Below, piece by piece: positions 17,136-25,952 of a DNA stretch of 64,000 nt (position 1 is its first letter; each line of letters begins with the position of its first letter). The stretch spans positions 1 to 64,000 of the forward strand of contig JAVKGX010000002.1 in NCBI GenBank assembly GCA_031432545.1, written 5' to 3'. Position numbers and translations under genes: made by a program. This stretch comes from Armatimonadota bacterium (GTDB taxonomy: Bacteria; Sysuimicrobiota; Sysuimicrobiia; Sysuimicrobiales; Sysuimicrobiaceae). The notes under the pieces were generated by a model, which saw nothing but the letters and a program-made list of their open reading frames with translations, did not search any database and was not told the origin of the DNA.

Positions 17136-17924
17136 ATGCTGCTGGCGATCAACGTCAACAACACCCTCATCAAAGCCGCCGTCTACCCGGACCCGACGCG
17201 GGACGGAGACCCCCTGCTGCACTGGCGGATCTCGACCGACTGGGAGAAGACCGAAGACGAGTACGGCATCCTGTTCCGCGATCTGTTCGACCACAGGGGC
17301 CTGTCGATGCGGGACGTCAGCGATGTCGCGATCGCGTGCGTGGTGCCCCCGCTGATGGACACGATGGAACGGTTGGCGGAGCGCTACTTCGGCGTGGCAC
17401 CCCTGATGGTCGGACCCGGCGTGCGGACCGGGATGCGGATCCTGTATGAGAACCCCCGCGAGGTCGGCGCCGACCGGATCTGCAACGCGGTCGCGGCCTA
17501 TGCGAAGTACGGGGGTCCGGCCATCGTGACCGACTTCGGGACCGCGACCACTTTCACGGCGGTATCGGCCGAAGGCGACTTCCTGGGCGGGGCGATCGCC
17601 CCGGGGATCGGGATCTCGATGGACGCGCTGGCCGAGCACACCGCGCAGCTTCCCCGCATCGAACTGGAAAGACCGCGGGCCGTCATCGGCCGGACGACGG
17701 TGACGGCGATGCAGTCGGGGATCTTCTACGGCTTCGTCGGACAGGTGGAGGAGATCGTCCGACGCATGCGGCAGGAGATCGGCGGCCGGCCGGTCGTGAT
17801 CGCCACCGGTGGCTGGGCCGGTCTGCTAGCCGCGGAACTCTCCTGCATCGACCACCATGACCCCCTGCTGACACTGGACGGACTGCGGATCCTCTATCTC
17901 AAGAACGCTCCGCGCAGCGGGTAG
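17136..17924 (+). CDS. coaX: Type III pantothenate kinase with altered first phosphate motif
   Basis: Phosphorylates pantothenate, the first step to coenzyme A. It is 262 aa, of the ASKHA fold. Recognised parts: VGPGVRTGMRILYENPREVG, GADRICNAVAAYAKYG, VTDFGTATTFTAV, FLGGAIAPGIGISMDAL, and VIATGGWAGLL. The N-terminus reads MLLAINVNNTLIKAAVY, where the family normally has I-D-V-G-N-T. The conserved Asp6 is Asn here and the following Gly is Asn as well. Other catalytic regions look intact, so it may be functional with altered metal or phosphate handling. It is paired with an upstream ECF S-component. A strong hairpin covers its stop codon. Confidence 0.87.
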   Translation: MLLAINVNNTLIKAAVYPDPTRDGDPLLHWRISTDWEKTEDEYGILFRDLFDHRGLSMRDVSDVAIACVVPPLMDTMERLAERYFGVAPLMVGPGVRTGMRILYENPREVGADRICNAVAAYAKYGGPAIVTDFGTATTFTAVSAEGDFLGGAIAPGIGISMDALAEHTAQLPRIELERPRAVIGRTTVTAMQSGIFYGFVGQVEEIVRRMRQEIGGRPVVIATGGWAGLLAAELSCIDHHDPLLTLDGLRILYLKNAPRSG

Positions 17925-17956
17925 CACGGCGGCAACGCCCCCCGGCCGTGCTACCC
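17919..17956 (+). terminator. 12-bp hairpin across the coaX stop codon
   Basis: GGGTAGCACGGC (17919-17930) and its perfect complement (17945-17956) flank a 14-base loop. The left arm contains the coaX stop TAG. No T run follows, and the next ATG is only 10 bases past the stem, so it may attenuate or shape mRNA rather than end it cleanly. Confidence 0.45.
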
Positions 17957-17966
17957 TGTTGGCAGC

Positions 17967-18944
17967 ATGAAGCACGTGGTGGGCGTCAGCCTCGGGTCGT
18001 CCCGGCGCGATGCGCGTGCCGAACTGCGACTGCTGGGCGAAGACGTCGTCATTGAGCGGATCGGTACGGATGGCGACAAGCGGCGCCTGGTCCGTCTGCT
18101 CCAAGAGCTCGACGGCCGGGTAGACGCGATCGGCCTGGGGGGCATCGACCTGTTCCTGCAGGCCGGCACGCGACGCTATTATATGCGGGATGCGCTGCGA
18201 TTCGCCCGCCACGTCCGCAAGACTCCGCTCGTGGACGGCAGCGGCATCAAGAACTCCTGGGAACCCCACGTCGTCCTCGACTACCTGCCCCAGCAGATCG
18301 GGTACGGGTTTTCCGGCCGCCGTGTACTGCAGGTCAGTTCCGTGGACCGGTACGGCATGGCCTGGGCCTTCTGGAAGGCGGGCGCACAGGTGGTGTACGG
18401 CGACTTCCTGTTCGCCCTGGGGTTTCCCATCCCGTTGCGGTCGTTGCGCTCGGTGCACGTCCTCGCCGCCGTCCTGCTGCCGGTCCTCACGAAGCTGCCG
18501 CTGGAGTGGCTCTACCCGATCGGCCCCCGGCAGGACAAGATCACGCCGCGTTACGGCCACGCGTTTCGATGGGCGGAGGTGATCGCCGGCGACTTCCACC
18601 TAATCCGGCGGTTCATGCCCGACGACCTGACCGACAAGGTCGTCCTGACGCAGACGATCACGCCTCAGGACGTGGCGGAACTCCGACGCCGGGGGGTGGG
18701 GATGCTGGTGACGATGGCCCCCGAGCTCAACGGCCGCTCGTTCGCCACCAACCTCCTGCAGGCCCTGGTCGTGGCCTTCGCTGGGAAGGATCCCGACGCG
18801 CTCTCGCCGCAAGAATACGTCGACTGGATGTATCGATTCGACTTCCGGCCCAGGGTCGAGTGGCTGAGCGAACCCCGGGCGCCCGACCTCAGGGCGCTGC
18901 ACGAGCGGCTGCGGGCTGCGGACCGTAACCTGGCCGGCCGCTGA
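17967..18944 (+). CDS. Conserved protein of the type often labelled quinate 5-dehydrogenase
   Basis: A 325-aa protein that resembles a conserved family in thermophilic Firmicutes which databases often label quinate 5-dehydrogenase; I know of no firm biochemical proof for that label. It opens with KHVVGVSLGSSRRDARAEL, carries a glycine-rich GLGGIDLFLQAG segment, then RYYMRDALRFARHV, LPLEWLYPIGPRQ, and a C-terminal GRSFATNLLQALVVAFAG stretch. Cofactor motifs are not clear to me. It is followed after 15 bases by the acyl-ACP-reductase-like gene, and the pair looks like a unit. The hairpin over the coaX stop separates the pair from the coaX operon. Confidence 0.55.
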   Translation: MKHVVGVSLGSSRRDARAELRLLGEDVVIERIGTDGDKRRLVRLLQELDGRVDAIGLGGIDLFLQAGTRRYYMRDALRFARHVRKTPLVDGSGIKNSWEPHVVLDYLPQQIGYGFSGRRVLQVSSVDRYGMAWAFWKAGAQVVYGDFLFALGFPIPLRSLRSVHVLAAVLLPVLTKLPLEWLYPIGPRQDKITPRYGHAFRWAEVIAGDFHLIRRFMPDDLTDKVVLTQTITPQDVAELRRRGVGMLVTMAPELNGRSFATNLLQALVVAFAGKDPDALSPQEYVDWMYRFDFRPRVEWLSEPRAPDLRALHERLRAADRNLAGR

Positions 18945-18959
18945 ACGCCGAGGACCGAG

Positions 18960-20084
18960 ATGCAACGCTTCGCCTTCGTCATCCACCCCCTGTCCGTCGA
19001 GGACTTCACCCGGAAGTTCGGGTTCACGCGCCGGCTGCCCGCGCGCTGGGTGGAAGGGGCGTTCCGCCTCGTGCCGCCGTTCGTGGTCTCGCACATCACG
19101 GGGGTCCGGTCTGTGACGGGGACCGAGGCCGAAGGGTGGTTCGTCGGATTGCCTCTGACGCCGCGCACGCTGTTCGCGTCCGACCTGCGCTTCGTGTACC
19201 GGCGCCTCCTGCAGTGCGCTGAGCTGAGCGAGCGTCTGGGTGCTGGCGTCATGGGGCTGGGCGCGTTTACGGCGATCGTCGGCGACGCCGGCGTGACGGT
19301 GGCCGCCGGCGCGAAGATCGCGGTCACGACGGGCAACTCCTACACTGCCGCCACCGGCGTCGAAGGTGCACTGCTCGCCGCCCAGCGCGTGGGGATCGCC
19401 GTCGAGGAGGCTTGCGCGGTGGTCGTCGGCGCGACCGGATCGATCGGTGCGGTGTGCTCGCGGATGCTGGCCCGGAAGGTCCCACGGCTGACCCTGGTCG
19501 CCCGGAATCCGCAGCGCCTGGCCAGGCTGCGCGACGTCATCCGTTCCGAGTCGGGAGCCGAGGTGGCGGTGAGCACCGACGTGCGGGGCGCTGTCGCCGA
19601 CGGCGACGTCGTGCTGACGGTCAGCAGCGCCACCGACGTGCTGATCGAGCCGGAGGACCTCAAGCCAGGCTCCGTCGTGTGCGACGTCGCGCGCCCGCGC
19701 AACGTCTCCCGTGCCGTCCACGAGCGCCGCGACGACGTGCTGGTGATCGACGGGAGCGTGATCCGACCGCCCGGCGACGTGGACTTCGGGTTCGATTTCG
19801 GTCTGCCCCCCGGGTTGTGCGACGCGTGCATGGCCGAGACCATGATCCTGGCGCTGGAAGGGCGGTACGCGAGCTTCACGCTCGGCCGCGACCTGACCCT
19901 GGAGCAGGTGGAGGAGATCGCCGCCCTCGGCCGACGGCACGGCTTCCACCTCGCCGGCTTCCGCCGTTTCGAACGGGCGATCCCCGACGAAGAGGTCGAG
20001 CGCATCCGTCGGCGCGCCGGACGCGGCCCCGGGCCGACCCCGGAGGCGGCGCGAAGTTCGGGCGCCCCCATGCCCGGCCTTTGA
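18960..20084 (+). CDS. Acyl-ACP reductase-like (fatty aldehyde-forming) Rossmann protein
   Basis: A 374-aa protein with an N-terminal segment starting FAFVIHPLSVEDFTRKFGF, a long helical part, and a Rossmann fold with VVVGATGSIGAVCSRML at about residues 157-173. It resembles cyanobacterial long-chain acyl-ACP reductase (AAR), including the LCDACMAETMILALEGR region where AAR carries its active-site Cys. AAR reduces acyl-ACP to fatty aldehyde with NADPH. No aldehyde-deformylating oxygenase is nearby. The partner here is the 325-aa conserved protein. The physiological role outside cyanobacteria is unknown to me, so the call is family-level only. Its last codons overlap the greA promoter. Confidence 0.65.
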   Translation: MQRFAFVIHPLSVEDFTRKFGFTRRLPARWVEGAFRLVPPFVVSHITGVRSVTGTEAEGWFVGLPLTPRTLFASDLRFVYRRLLQCAELSERLGAGVMGLGAFTAIVGDAGVTVAAGAKIAVTTGNSYTAATGVEGALLAAQRVGIAVEEACAVVVGATGSIGAVCSRMLARKVPRLTLVARNPQRLARLRDVIRSESGAEVAVSTDVRGAVADGDVVLTVSSATDVLIEPEDLKPGSVVCDVARPRNVSRAVHERRDDVLVIDGSVIRPPGDVDFGFDFGLPPGLCDACMAETMILALEGRYASFTLGRDLTLEQVEEIAALGRRHGFHLAGFRRFERAIPDEEVERIRRRAGRGPGPTPEAARSSGAPMPGL

Positions 20085-20109
20085 AATCGGCCCACCGATC
20101 GCGTATACT
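20081..20109 (+). promoter_or_regulatory. Promoter of greA
   Basis: TTGAAA (20081-20086) and TATACT (20104-20109) are separated by exactly 17 bases. The -35 box overlaps the stop of the preceding gene. The start near 20116 would leave a leader of about 120 nt before greA. Confidence 0.75.
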
Positions 20110-20238
20110 CCTCGGTGAAGGTGACAACCGGTTCGTATGGAACCCGATACGCTGTGGGCCCGCGCTCACGGTGTTTTCTTTTCCCTTGATCGCTGAGGTG
20201 TGGGGCACGGGCCGAGTCCGGCAGGGGAGGGATGCGGG

Positions 20239-20718
20239 TTGGGTATGGCGGACAAGGAGACGTACCTGACGCCCGACGGTCTGCGGAGGATCGAAGAGGA
20301 ACTGGACTATCTCCGCACGATCAAGCGCCGTGAGGTCGCCGATCGAATCCGACAGGCCAAGGCGTTCGGTGACCTCAGCGAGAACTCGGAGTACGAGGAC
20401 GCCAAGAACGAGCAGGCGTTCGTTGAGGGCCGCATCCTCACCCTGGAGAACCTGATTCGCAACGCCAAGCTGATCTCCGCCAACGGCCCGACGGACCAGG
20501 TGGCGATCGGCGTCCGCGTGCGCCTGCGCGAACTCGACACCGGGGAGGAGTTCGAGTACCAGATCGTGGGGTCCGCCGAAGCCGACCCGGCGAACGACCG
20601 GATCTCCAACGAGTCGCCGGTGGGGCAGGCCCTCCTCGGCCGCCGAGTGGGCGAAGTGGTGGAGGTGATCGCTCCGGCGGGCGCCGTGCGGTACGAGATC
20701 GTACGGGTCCGGGTGTGA
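20239..20718 (+). CDS. greA: Transcription elongation factor GreA
   Basis: GreA rescues backtracked RNA polymerase by stimulating transcript cleavage. The N-terminal coiled coil (LTPDGLRRIEEELDYLRT, then REVADRIRQAKAFGDLSENSEYEDAKNEQ) carries the conserved acidic tip residues Asp and Glu in GDLSENSEY. The C-terminal FKBP-like domain has the VGSAEADPANDRISNESPVGQALLG signature. Two starts are possible. TTG at 20239 stands eight bases after GGGAGG, while the ATG two codons later would be 14 bases away, so the TTG is preferred. Length is 159 aa, normal for GreA. It has its own promoter with a long leader and lies before clpC. Confidence 0.95.
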   Translation: MGMADKETYLTPDGLRRIEEELDYLRTIKRREVADRIRQAKAFGDLSENSEYEDAKNEQAFVEGRILTLENLIRNAKLISANGPTDQVAIGVRVRLRELDTGEEFEYQIVGSAEADPANDRISNESPVGQALLGRRVGEVVEVIAPAGAVRYEIVRVRV

Positions 20719-20945
20719 CGGGCCCTGGGGTCGGCGGAGGGCAGCGGGTCTGTGTGGCCCGGAAATCGCGCGGGCGATGTCACGCGTTGGACGAGGTGTC
20801 AGACGTGCCGGGCGACCGAATAGAGGAGTGAACCTCAAGCACTGCGAATCCGTTCACGAGGAGCACACCGGACAGTTGTAGCGTGGCACAGCGATTGCTG
20901 CACCGCTTGCAGGGTGAGTGCTTTCGGCAAGGCAGGGGGCGTTGA

Positions 20946-23411
20946 ATGGCGATGTTCGAGCGATTCACCGAGCGCGCGCGCCGCGTGATCATTCTGGCCC
21001 AGGACGAGGCCAAGCGGCTCAACCACAGCGCGGTGGGAACGGAGCATATCCTGCTGGGCATCGTGCGCGAGGGGGAGGGTGTCGCCAGCAAAGTCCTGGA
21101 CAGCCTGAACATCCCCGCGGATCGCGTCCGGGCGGAGATCGAGAGCGCCATCGGCCGGGGCGACCGCGCGCCCTTCGAGGAAGTCGCCTTCACCCCGCGT
21201 GCCAAGAAGGTCCTCGAGCTGGCACTCGACGAGGCCCGCCGGCTTGGCCACAACTACATCGGCACCGAACATTTGCTGCTCGGTCTGATCCGCGAGGGGG
21301 AGGGTGTCGCCGCCCGGGTGCTGGAGGCAATGGGCGCGGATCTGGAGCGCGTGCGGGCCCAGGTGGTCTATCTGCTCGGAGAAGAGGGCACGTCCTCGTA
21401 CCCCAAGGCGTCGAGCAAGACCCCGACGTTGGACGAGTTCGGGCGGGATCTGACCAAGATGGCGCGGGAGAACAAGCTCGATCCGGTGATCGGCCGCGAC
21501 CGGGAGATCGAACGCGTCATCCAGGTCCTCAGCCGGCGCACGAAGAACAACCCCGCGCTGATCGGAGAGCCCGGGGTCGGCAAGACCGCCATCGTAGAGG
21601 GGCTGGCTCAGCGCATCGTGCGGGGGGACGTGCCCGAGATCCTGCGGCACAAGCGAGTCGTGCAGCTCGACCTGGCGGCGCTCGTCGCCGGCACGAAGTA
21701 CCGCGGCGAGTTCGAAGAGCGCATGAAGAAGGTGATGGACGAGATCCGCAAGGCCCAAGGAGAGGTCATCCTGTTCGTCGACGAGCTGCACACGCTCGTC
21801 GGTGCGGGGGCGGCCGAGGGGGCGATCGACGCCAGCAACATCCTCAAGCCATCCCTGGCACGGGGCGAGATGCAGTGCATCGGCGCGACGACCTTGGATG
21901 AGTTCCGGAAGTACATCGAGCGCGACGCCGCGCTGGAGCGCCGGTTCGCGCCGATCCTGGTGGCCGAACCGACCGTCGAACAGACGGTGGAGATCCTGCG
22001 GGGCCTGCGCGAACGCTACGAGGCGCACCACGGGGTGACGATCAGCGACCCCGCGCTGGTGGCCGCGGCCACGTTGGCCGAAAAGTACATCACCGACCGC
22101 TTCCTGCCGGACAAGGCGATCGATTTGATGGACGAGGCCGCTAGTCGCATCCGCCTGCAGGCGAGTTTCCTGCCGCAGGAAGTTCGCCAGGCGATGGATC
22201 GTGTCGAGAAGGCGCGCCGCGAGAAGGAAGAGGCGATCAAGAACCAGGACTTCGAGCGGGCCGCCCAGCTGCGCGACCGCGAGAAGGCCCTGCGGCAGAA
22301 GTACGAAGAGCTGGAGTCGGCGCGGAGGGCCGAACGCGGTCGGGACATGACCGTCGTCACCGACGACGACATCGCCGAGATCGTGTCGTCGTGGACCGGG
22401 ATCCCGGTCACCAAGCTCGTGCAGGAGGAGACCCAGAAGCTGTTGGAGATGGAGCAGAAGCTGCACGAGCGGGTCGTCGGCCAGGACGAGGCGGTGGCCG
22501 CGGTGTCGCGCGCCGTGCGGCGCGCGCGCGCAGGGCTGAAGGATCCACGCCGCCCGATCGGGTCGTTCATCTTCTTGGGACCCACGGGCGTGGGTAAGAC
22601 CGAACTGGCGCGAGCGCTGGCCGAGTTCCTGTTCGGCGACGAGAACGCGCTGGTCCGCATCGACATGTCCGAGTACAGCGAGCGTCATACGGTGTCGCGG
22701 CTGGTGGGGGCGCCTCCGGGCTACGTCGGCTTCGAGGAGGGCGGCCAGCTGACCGAGCAGGTCCGGCGGCGGCCGTACTCCGTGGTCCTGCTGGACGAGA
22801 TCGAAAAGGCCCACCCGGAGATCTTCAATGTGCTGCTGCAGATCCTCGACGACGGCCGGTTGACGGACGCCCAGGGGCGTACGGTGGACTTCAAGAACTG
22901 TGTGTTGATCATGACCAGCAACGTGGGCGCGCCGCAGATCGAGCGCGACACCCCGATGCTCGGCTTCCGGGCGCTTACGGACGAGCGGGCGGAAGCGCAG
23001 CGGGCGTACGAGCGGATGCGCGAACAGGTCATGGAGGAACTTAAGCGCACCTTCCGGCCGGAGTTCCTCAACCGGATCGACGAGATCATCGTGTTCCGCG
23101 CGTTGACGCGCGAGCAGATGCACGCCATCGTGGACATTTTGCTCGAGCGCGTACGGCGTGAACTGCGCGGGCAGGGCATGGAGATCGAGTTCACCGGGTC
23201 CGCGCGCGGTCTGCTCGTGCAGGAGGGGTTCGATCCCACCTACGGCGCCCGTCCCTTGCGCCGGGCGATCCAGCGACTGGTGGAAGACCCGCTGTCAGAC
23301 GAGTTGCTCCGCGGGCGGTTCAAGCACGGAGACACGGTCGTCGTGGACGTGCGGGACGGCCGGATCGTCTTCGAGGCCAAGCGCGAACCCGTGGGGGCGC
23401 AGGCGGACTGA
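20946..23411 (+). CDS. clpC: ATP-dependent Clp protease ATP-binding subunit ClpC
   Basis: A hexameric unfoldase that feeds ClpP. At 821 aa it has the double N-terminal repeat ([19 protein letters not shown]... and [27 protein letters not shown]), a first AAA module with GEPGVGKTA near residue 206, and a UVR/coiled-coil insert near 420-455 ([20 protein letters not shown]) that marks ClpC rather than ClpA or ClpB. A second AAA module has GPTGVGKTE near 545, and the D2-small domain follows. In many Firmicutes clpC sits in a ctsR-mcsA-mcsB-clpC operon; none of those genes is here, and the 227-base upstream gap holds no clear CIRCE or CtsR box. It converges on hpt. Confidence 0.95.
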   Translation: MAMFERFTERARRVIILAQDEAKRLNHSAVGTEHILLGIVREGEGVASKVLDSLNIPADRVRAEIESAIGRGDRAPFEEVAFTPRAKKVLELALDEARRLGHNYIGTEHLLLGLIREGEGVAARVLEAMGADLERVRAQVVYLLGEEGTSSYPKASSKTPTLDEFGRDLTKMARENKLDPVIGRDREIERVIQVLSRRTKNNPALIGEPGVGKTAIVEGLAQRIVRGDVPEILRHKRVVQLDLAALVAGTKYRGEFEERMKKVMDEIRKAQGEVILFVDELHTLVGAGAAEGAIDASNILKPSLARGEMQCIGATTLDEFRKYIERDAALERRFAPILVAEPTVEQTVEILRGLRERYEAHHGVTISDPALVAAATLAEKYITDRFLPDKAIDLMDEAASRIRLQASFLPQEVRQAMDRVEKARREKEEAIKNQDFERAAQLRDREKALRQKYEELESARRAERGRDMTVVTDDDIAEIVSSWTGIPVTKLVQEETQKLLEMEQKLHERVVGQDEAVAAVSRAVRRARAGLKDPRRPIGSFIFLGPTGVGKTELARALAEFLFGDENALVRIDMSEYSERHTVSRLVGAPPGYVGFEEGGQLTEQVRRRPYSVVLLDEIEKAHPEIFNVLLQILDDGRLTDAQGRTVDFKNCVLIMTSNVGAPQIERDTPMLGFRALTDERAEAQRAYERMREQVMEELKRTFRPEFLNRIDEIIVFRALTREQMHAIVDILLERVRRELRGQGMEIEFTGSARGLLVQEGFDPTYGARPLRRAIQRLVEDPLSDELLRGRFKHGDTVVVDVRDGRIVFEAKREPVGAQAD

Positions 23412-23418
23412 CCACGCG

Positions 23419-23460
23419 CCGTCGGCACCAAACCGCCCGCGCCCTAGCCCCCGCCGACGG
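23419..23460 (+). terminator. Likely terminator of clpC
   Basis: CCGTCGGC (23419-23426) pairs with GCCGACGG (23453-23460) across a 26-base loop and is followed by TTTCCTT. The right arm lies in the last codons of the convergent hpt gene. The long loop lowers confidence. Confidence 0.4.
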
Positions 23461-23995
23461 TTTCCTTCAGCACCCCGATGTAGGGCAGGTTGCGGTACAG
23501 CTGGCGGTGGTCCAGCCCGTAGCCGACCACGAACCGGTCAGGGATCTCGAACCCGACGTAGGCGATGGGCAGAGACTCTGCGATGCGGCGCACGCGCTTG
23601 TCGAGCAGCGTGCAGATGGTGAAGCTCGCCGGCCGCCGGGCGCGGAGCAGCCGGGTCAGGTAGGCGGCTGTCAGTCCGGTGTCGATGATGTCCTCCACGA
23701 GGACGACGTCGCGGTCGGTGATCTCCTCGTCGAGGTCCTTGAGCAGCCGTACCGCACCCGTCACGGCGTGGCGGGTGCCGTATGCCGAGATCGCCATGAA
23801 GTCGATCTCGTGTGGCGTCGTCATCGCTCGGCTGAGATCGGCGAGGAAGTAGACGCTGCCCCGCAGCACGCCGATGAGAATGGGCCGTCGGCCGGCGTAG
23901 TGGCGGTCGAGCTCCGCGGCGAGCTCGCGCACGCGCTGGGCCAGTCTGTCGGCCGGCACCAGCACTTCTGCAACGTCCGCGTCCAGGGGGTTCAC
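23444..23995 (-). CDS. hpt: Hypoxanthine phosphoribosyltransferase
   Basis: Salvages hypoxanthine or guanine with PRPP to IMP or GMP. At 183 aa it has the usual type I PRTase parts: ILIGVLRGSVYFLADLSRA for the phosphate side, the flexible SAYG loop, DVVLVEDIIDTGLTAAYL as the PRPP-binding signature, and a C-terminal hood with DRFVVGYGLDHRQLYRNLPYIGVL. The GTG start (23995) overlaps the stop of the nuclease-like gene by four bases, so the two are coupled. The frame upstream is open for a long way in a non-coding sense and was disregarded. In many bacteria hpt sits between tilS and ftsH; here those two adjoin and hpt lies far away. Confidence 0.93.
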   Translation of the reverse strand: MNPLDADVAEVLVPADRLAQRVRELAAELDRHYAGRRPILIGVLRGSVYFLADLSRAMTTPHEIDFMAISAYGTRHAVTGAVRLLKDLDEEITDRDVVLVEDIIDTGLTAAYLTRLLRARRPASFTICTLLDKRVRRIAESLPIAYVGFEIPDRFVVGYGLDHRQLYRNLPYIGVLKETVGGG

Positions 23996-24387
23996 CGCGG
24001 CTTGGAGGTCGGCCCGCGCAGGCCGTACTTGCTCAGCAGGCGGCGGAAGTCGCGCCCGTAAAAGACCTTGACCTGCACGCCCGGGTACAACTCGCGCAGT
24101 CGGCGGATCTTGCGGTTCTTGCGGGTGACCAGTTCCTGGCGGAGCGTCGTCAGCTCGATGTACAGATCGAAGTCGGGTAGGTAGAAGTCTGGGGTGAACC
24201 GCTCGGTGACCCTCCCCCGGTCGTCCCACCTCAGGGCGAAGGAGCGCGGCTCGTACTCCCAGCGCAGTCCGTAGAAGTCGAGGATGCGGGCGAACTCGGC
24301 CTCGCTCTCGTTGGCGAACGCATGCCCCGGGGACGGGCGCCCACCCGGCCGCGTCGACAGCCTGACACCCTCTCGCCTGGATGGCAC
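23992..24387 (-). CDS. Small PD-(D/E)XK-like nuclease family protein
   Basis: About 131 aa. The core FANESEAEFARILDFYGLRWEYEP, then RFTPDFYLPDFDLYIELTT, then KNRKIRRLRELYPGVQVKVFYGRD fits the Vsr/DUF559-like nuclease pattern, where an N-terminal helix Glu, the PDFYLP Asp and a following E-x-K make the active site. Here the last element reads ELT, with Thr in place of Lys, so catalysis is doubtful. The GTG at 24387 was chosen because a strong promoter ends about 30 bases upstream; a longer ATG frame from 24564 would run through that promoter. It is coupled to hpt (GTGA overlap). Function is unknown. Confidence 0.55.
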   Translation of the reverse strand: MPSRREGVRLSTRPGGRPSPGHAFANESEAEFARILDFYGLRWEYEPRSFALRWDDRGRVTERFTPDFYLPDFDLYIELTTLRQELVTRKNRKIRRLRELYPGVQVKVFYGRDFRRLLSKYGLRGPTSKPR

Positions 24388-24424
24388 TCGGCTCGTATCC
24401 CGCAGCGGACAGTTGTTCGCGTCC

Positions 24425-24453
24425 AGTATAGAGGGGCCACCGCCGCCGGACAA
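24425..24453 (-). promoter_or_regulatory. Promoter of the nuclease-like gene and hpt
   Basis: On the minus strand TTGTCC (24453-24448) and TATACT (24430-24425) are 17 bases apart. The expected start near 24418 gives a leader of about 30 nt to the GTG at 24387. Confidence 0.65.
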
Positions 24454-24687
24454 CCGCGATCCGTTTGCGCCGTGCGCGCAGCCGTGGGAGAATAGGGCCG
24501 AGACGACCTGCCCGTGTTCCAGACCCCGCTCGCGCCACCCGAGGGCCGCGCAGGGCGGATCCATCGGGCCCCGGTCGGCAACGAGGCGTCCGGTCGGGGA
24601 TCGGCGGCCAATCGCGTACAGAACCTTCAGTGCTGATCGGTCTTGTGGTCACAGGGAGGGGTCCGCCACCGGAGCCGTGCGGGCGCA
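24454..24687. other. Non-coding gap before the HEAT-repeat gene
   Basis: I see no gene, repeat or clear regulatory site here. Open frames cross it but lack starts with ribosome sites and have no recognisable protein content. It should hold the plus-strand promoter of the HEAT-repeat gene, which I could not place. Confidence 0.4.
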
Positions 24688-24700
24688 AGGAGGCAGCGAG

Positions 24701-25885
24701 ATGACGATCGACAACTGGGAACCGGTCCTGCGGGACGCCGAGCAGCGGCTGCGCAGTCCCGACGCGACCGTGCGCAGCGACGCGGCGCTCGCACTGGGCA
24801 AACTCGACGCGGAGGAAGCGCCCGACGACCTGGTGGCGCAGGCCATCGACGCGCTCAGCCGCATCCTGGACGATCCGGACGAGTACGTCCGCAAGAGCGC
24901 GGTGCACGCCCTCGGGCGGCTGCGCGTGCGGGACGCCAGAGCCCTGCAGGGGATTCGCTTCGCGCTGGGCGACCGCTCGGAGCAGGTCGTGCAGGAGGCG
25001 GTCGCCCAGGTGCTGCAGGCGGCCGACCCCGGTTCGGTCGAAGGGCTGATCAAGGTACTGGGCCGCCGTGAGCGGACCCTGCAGCAGAGCGCGATGCAGG
25101 CGCTGATCAAGATCGGGCCGGACGCCGTACGCCCGCTGCTGGAGACATTCAAGGATCGCACCCTCCGCCGCCGGGTGCACAACCAGGTGCTGCGGATCAT
25201 CATGGACATCCGCAACCGTGCGGTCGAGCCGCTGCTGGAGGCACTGCAGGACGACAACTTCCACGTACGGGGCTACGCGCTGGCCCTGCTCGGCAAACTC
25301 GGCGACGAGCGCGCGGTCGAGCCGATGGTCCGGCTGTTCCTGACAGACCCGCGGATGCAGGAGACGGTGGTCAACACGCTGCCGCGCCTGGAGGAGCGGG
25401 CGGTGATCGAGGCGCCGCACGGTGACCGGGATGTCCACCTCCCCAAGGAGGTGGCGGCCGCCTTCCGCCGCCTGGCGGACGAGGAGGAGGTGAGGGCCTT
25501 GCAGGAAGCGATCGAGAGCCCGAACCCCAAGGTCCGGAAGTTCGCCATGCGGGCGCTGTTCGAGGTGCAGGGGCCTCAGTCTCGGGAACGCCTGCTCGCG
25601 TTGCTGGCCGACGAGGACGTCGAAGTGCAGCGGCTGGCCGTCAAACTGCTGGGCAAGCTACACGACAAGAGCATCATCGAGCCGCTGCTGGGCCTGCTGA
25701 AGTCCAGACCGCAGTTGGAAGAGACGGTGTGGAACACGATTAAAGTCCTGACCGATCTGAGGGAGTACGAGGCGCTGCGCTCGCGCGTGGCGCGGGAGAA
25801 GGCGGGGGTCCCCGCGCGACCGACCGTGCGCGTCTTCAAGAAGGAGCGCGACGTCTCCCCGGACTGGTGGCGGGACCAGGACTGA
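24701..25885 (+). CDS. HEAT-repeat protein, 394 aa
   Basis: A solenoid of repeated helix pairs. Successive units such as VRSDAALALGKL, YVRKSAVHALGRL, QVVQEAVAQVLQA, LQQSAMQALIKIG, HVRGYALALLGKLGD, KVRKFAMRALFEV and VQRLAVKLLGKLHD recur about every 30-36 residues, as in HEAT/PBS-lyase-type scaffold proteins. No catalytic domain, signal peptide or membrane span is present, so it is probably a cytosolic protein-binding scaffold. Its partner is unknown. A strong AAGGAGG lies seven bases before the ATG. cutA follows after 67 bases on the same strand. Confidence 0.88.
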   Translation: MTIDNWEPVLRDAEQRLRSPDATVRSDAALALGKLDAEEAPDDLVAQAIDALSRILDDPDEYVRKSAVHALGRLRVRDARALQGIRFALGDRSEQVVQEAVAQVLQAADPGSVEGLIKVLGRRERTLQQSAMQALIKIGPDAVRPLLETFKDRTLRRRVHNQVLRIIMDIRNRAVEPLLEALQDDNFHVRGYALALLGKLGDERAVEPMVRLFLTDPRMQETVVNTLPRLEERAVIEAPHGDRDVHLPKEVAAAFRRLADEEEVRALQEAIESPNPKVRKFAMRALFEVQGPQSRERLLALLADEDVEVQRLAVKLLGKLHDKSIIEPLLGLLKSRPQLEETVWNTIKVLTDLREYEALRSRVAREKAGVPARPTVRVFKKERDVSPDWWRDQD

Positions 25886-25952
25886 GGCGGGAGTCGCCCG
25901 GCGCGCTGGCTGTTGGGGTGTTCGAGCTCCGATCGGCACTTTGGGACCTTCC

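Noticed and set aside
20830-20930. CIRCE element before clpC (GAGTGCT near 20914 and AAGCACT near 20836)
   Set aside because: The arms are about 70 bases apart instead of 9 and too short.
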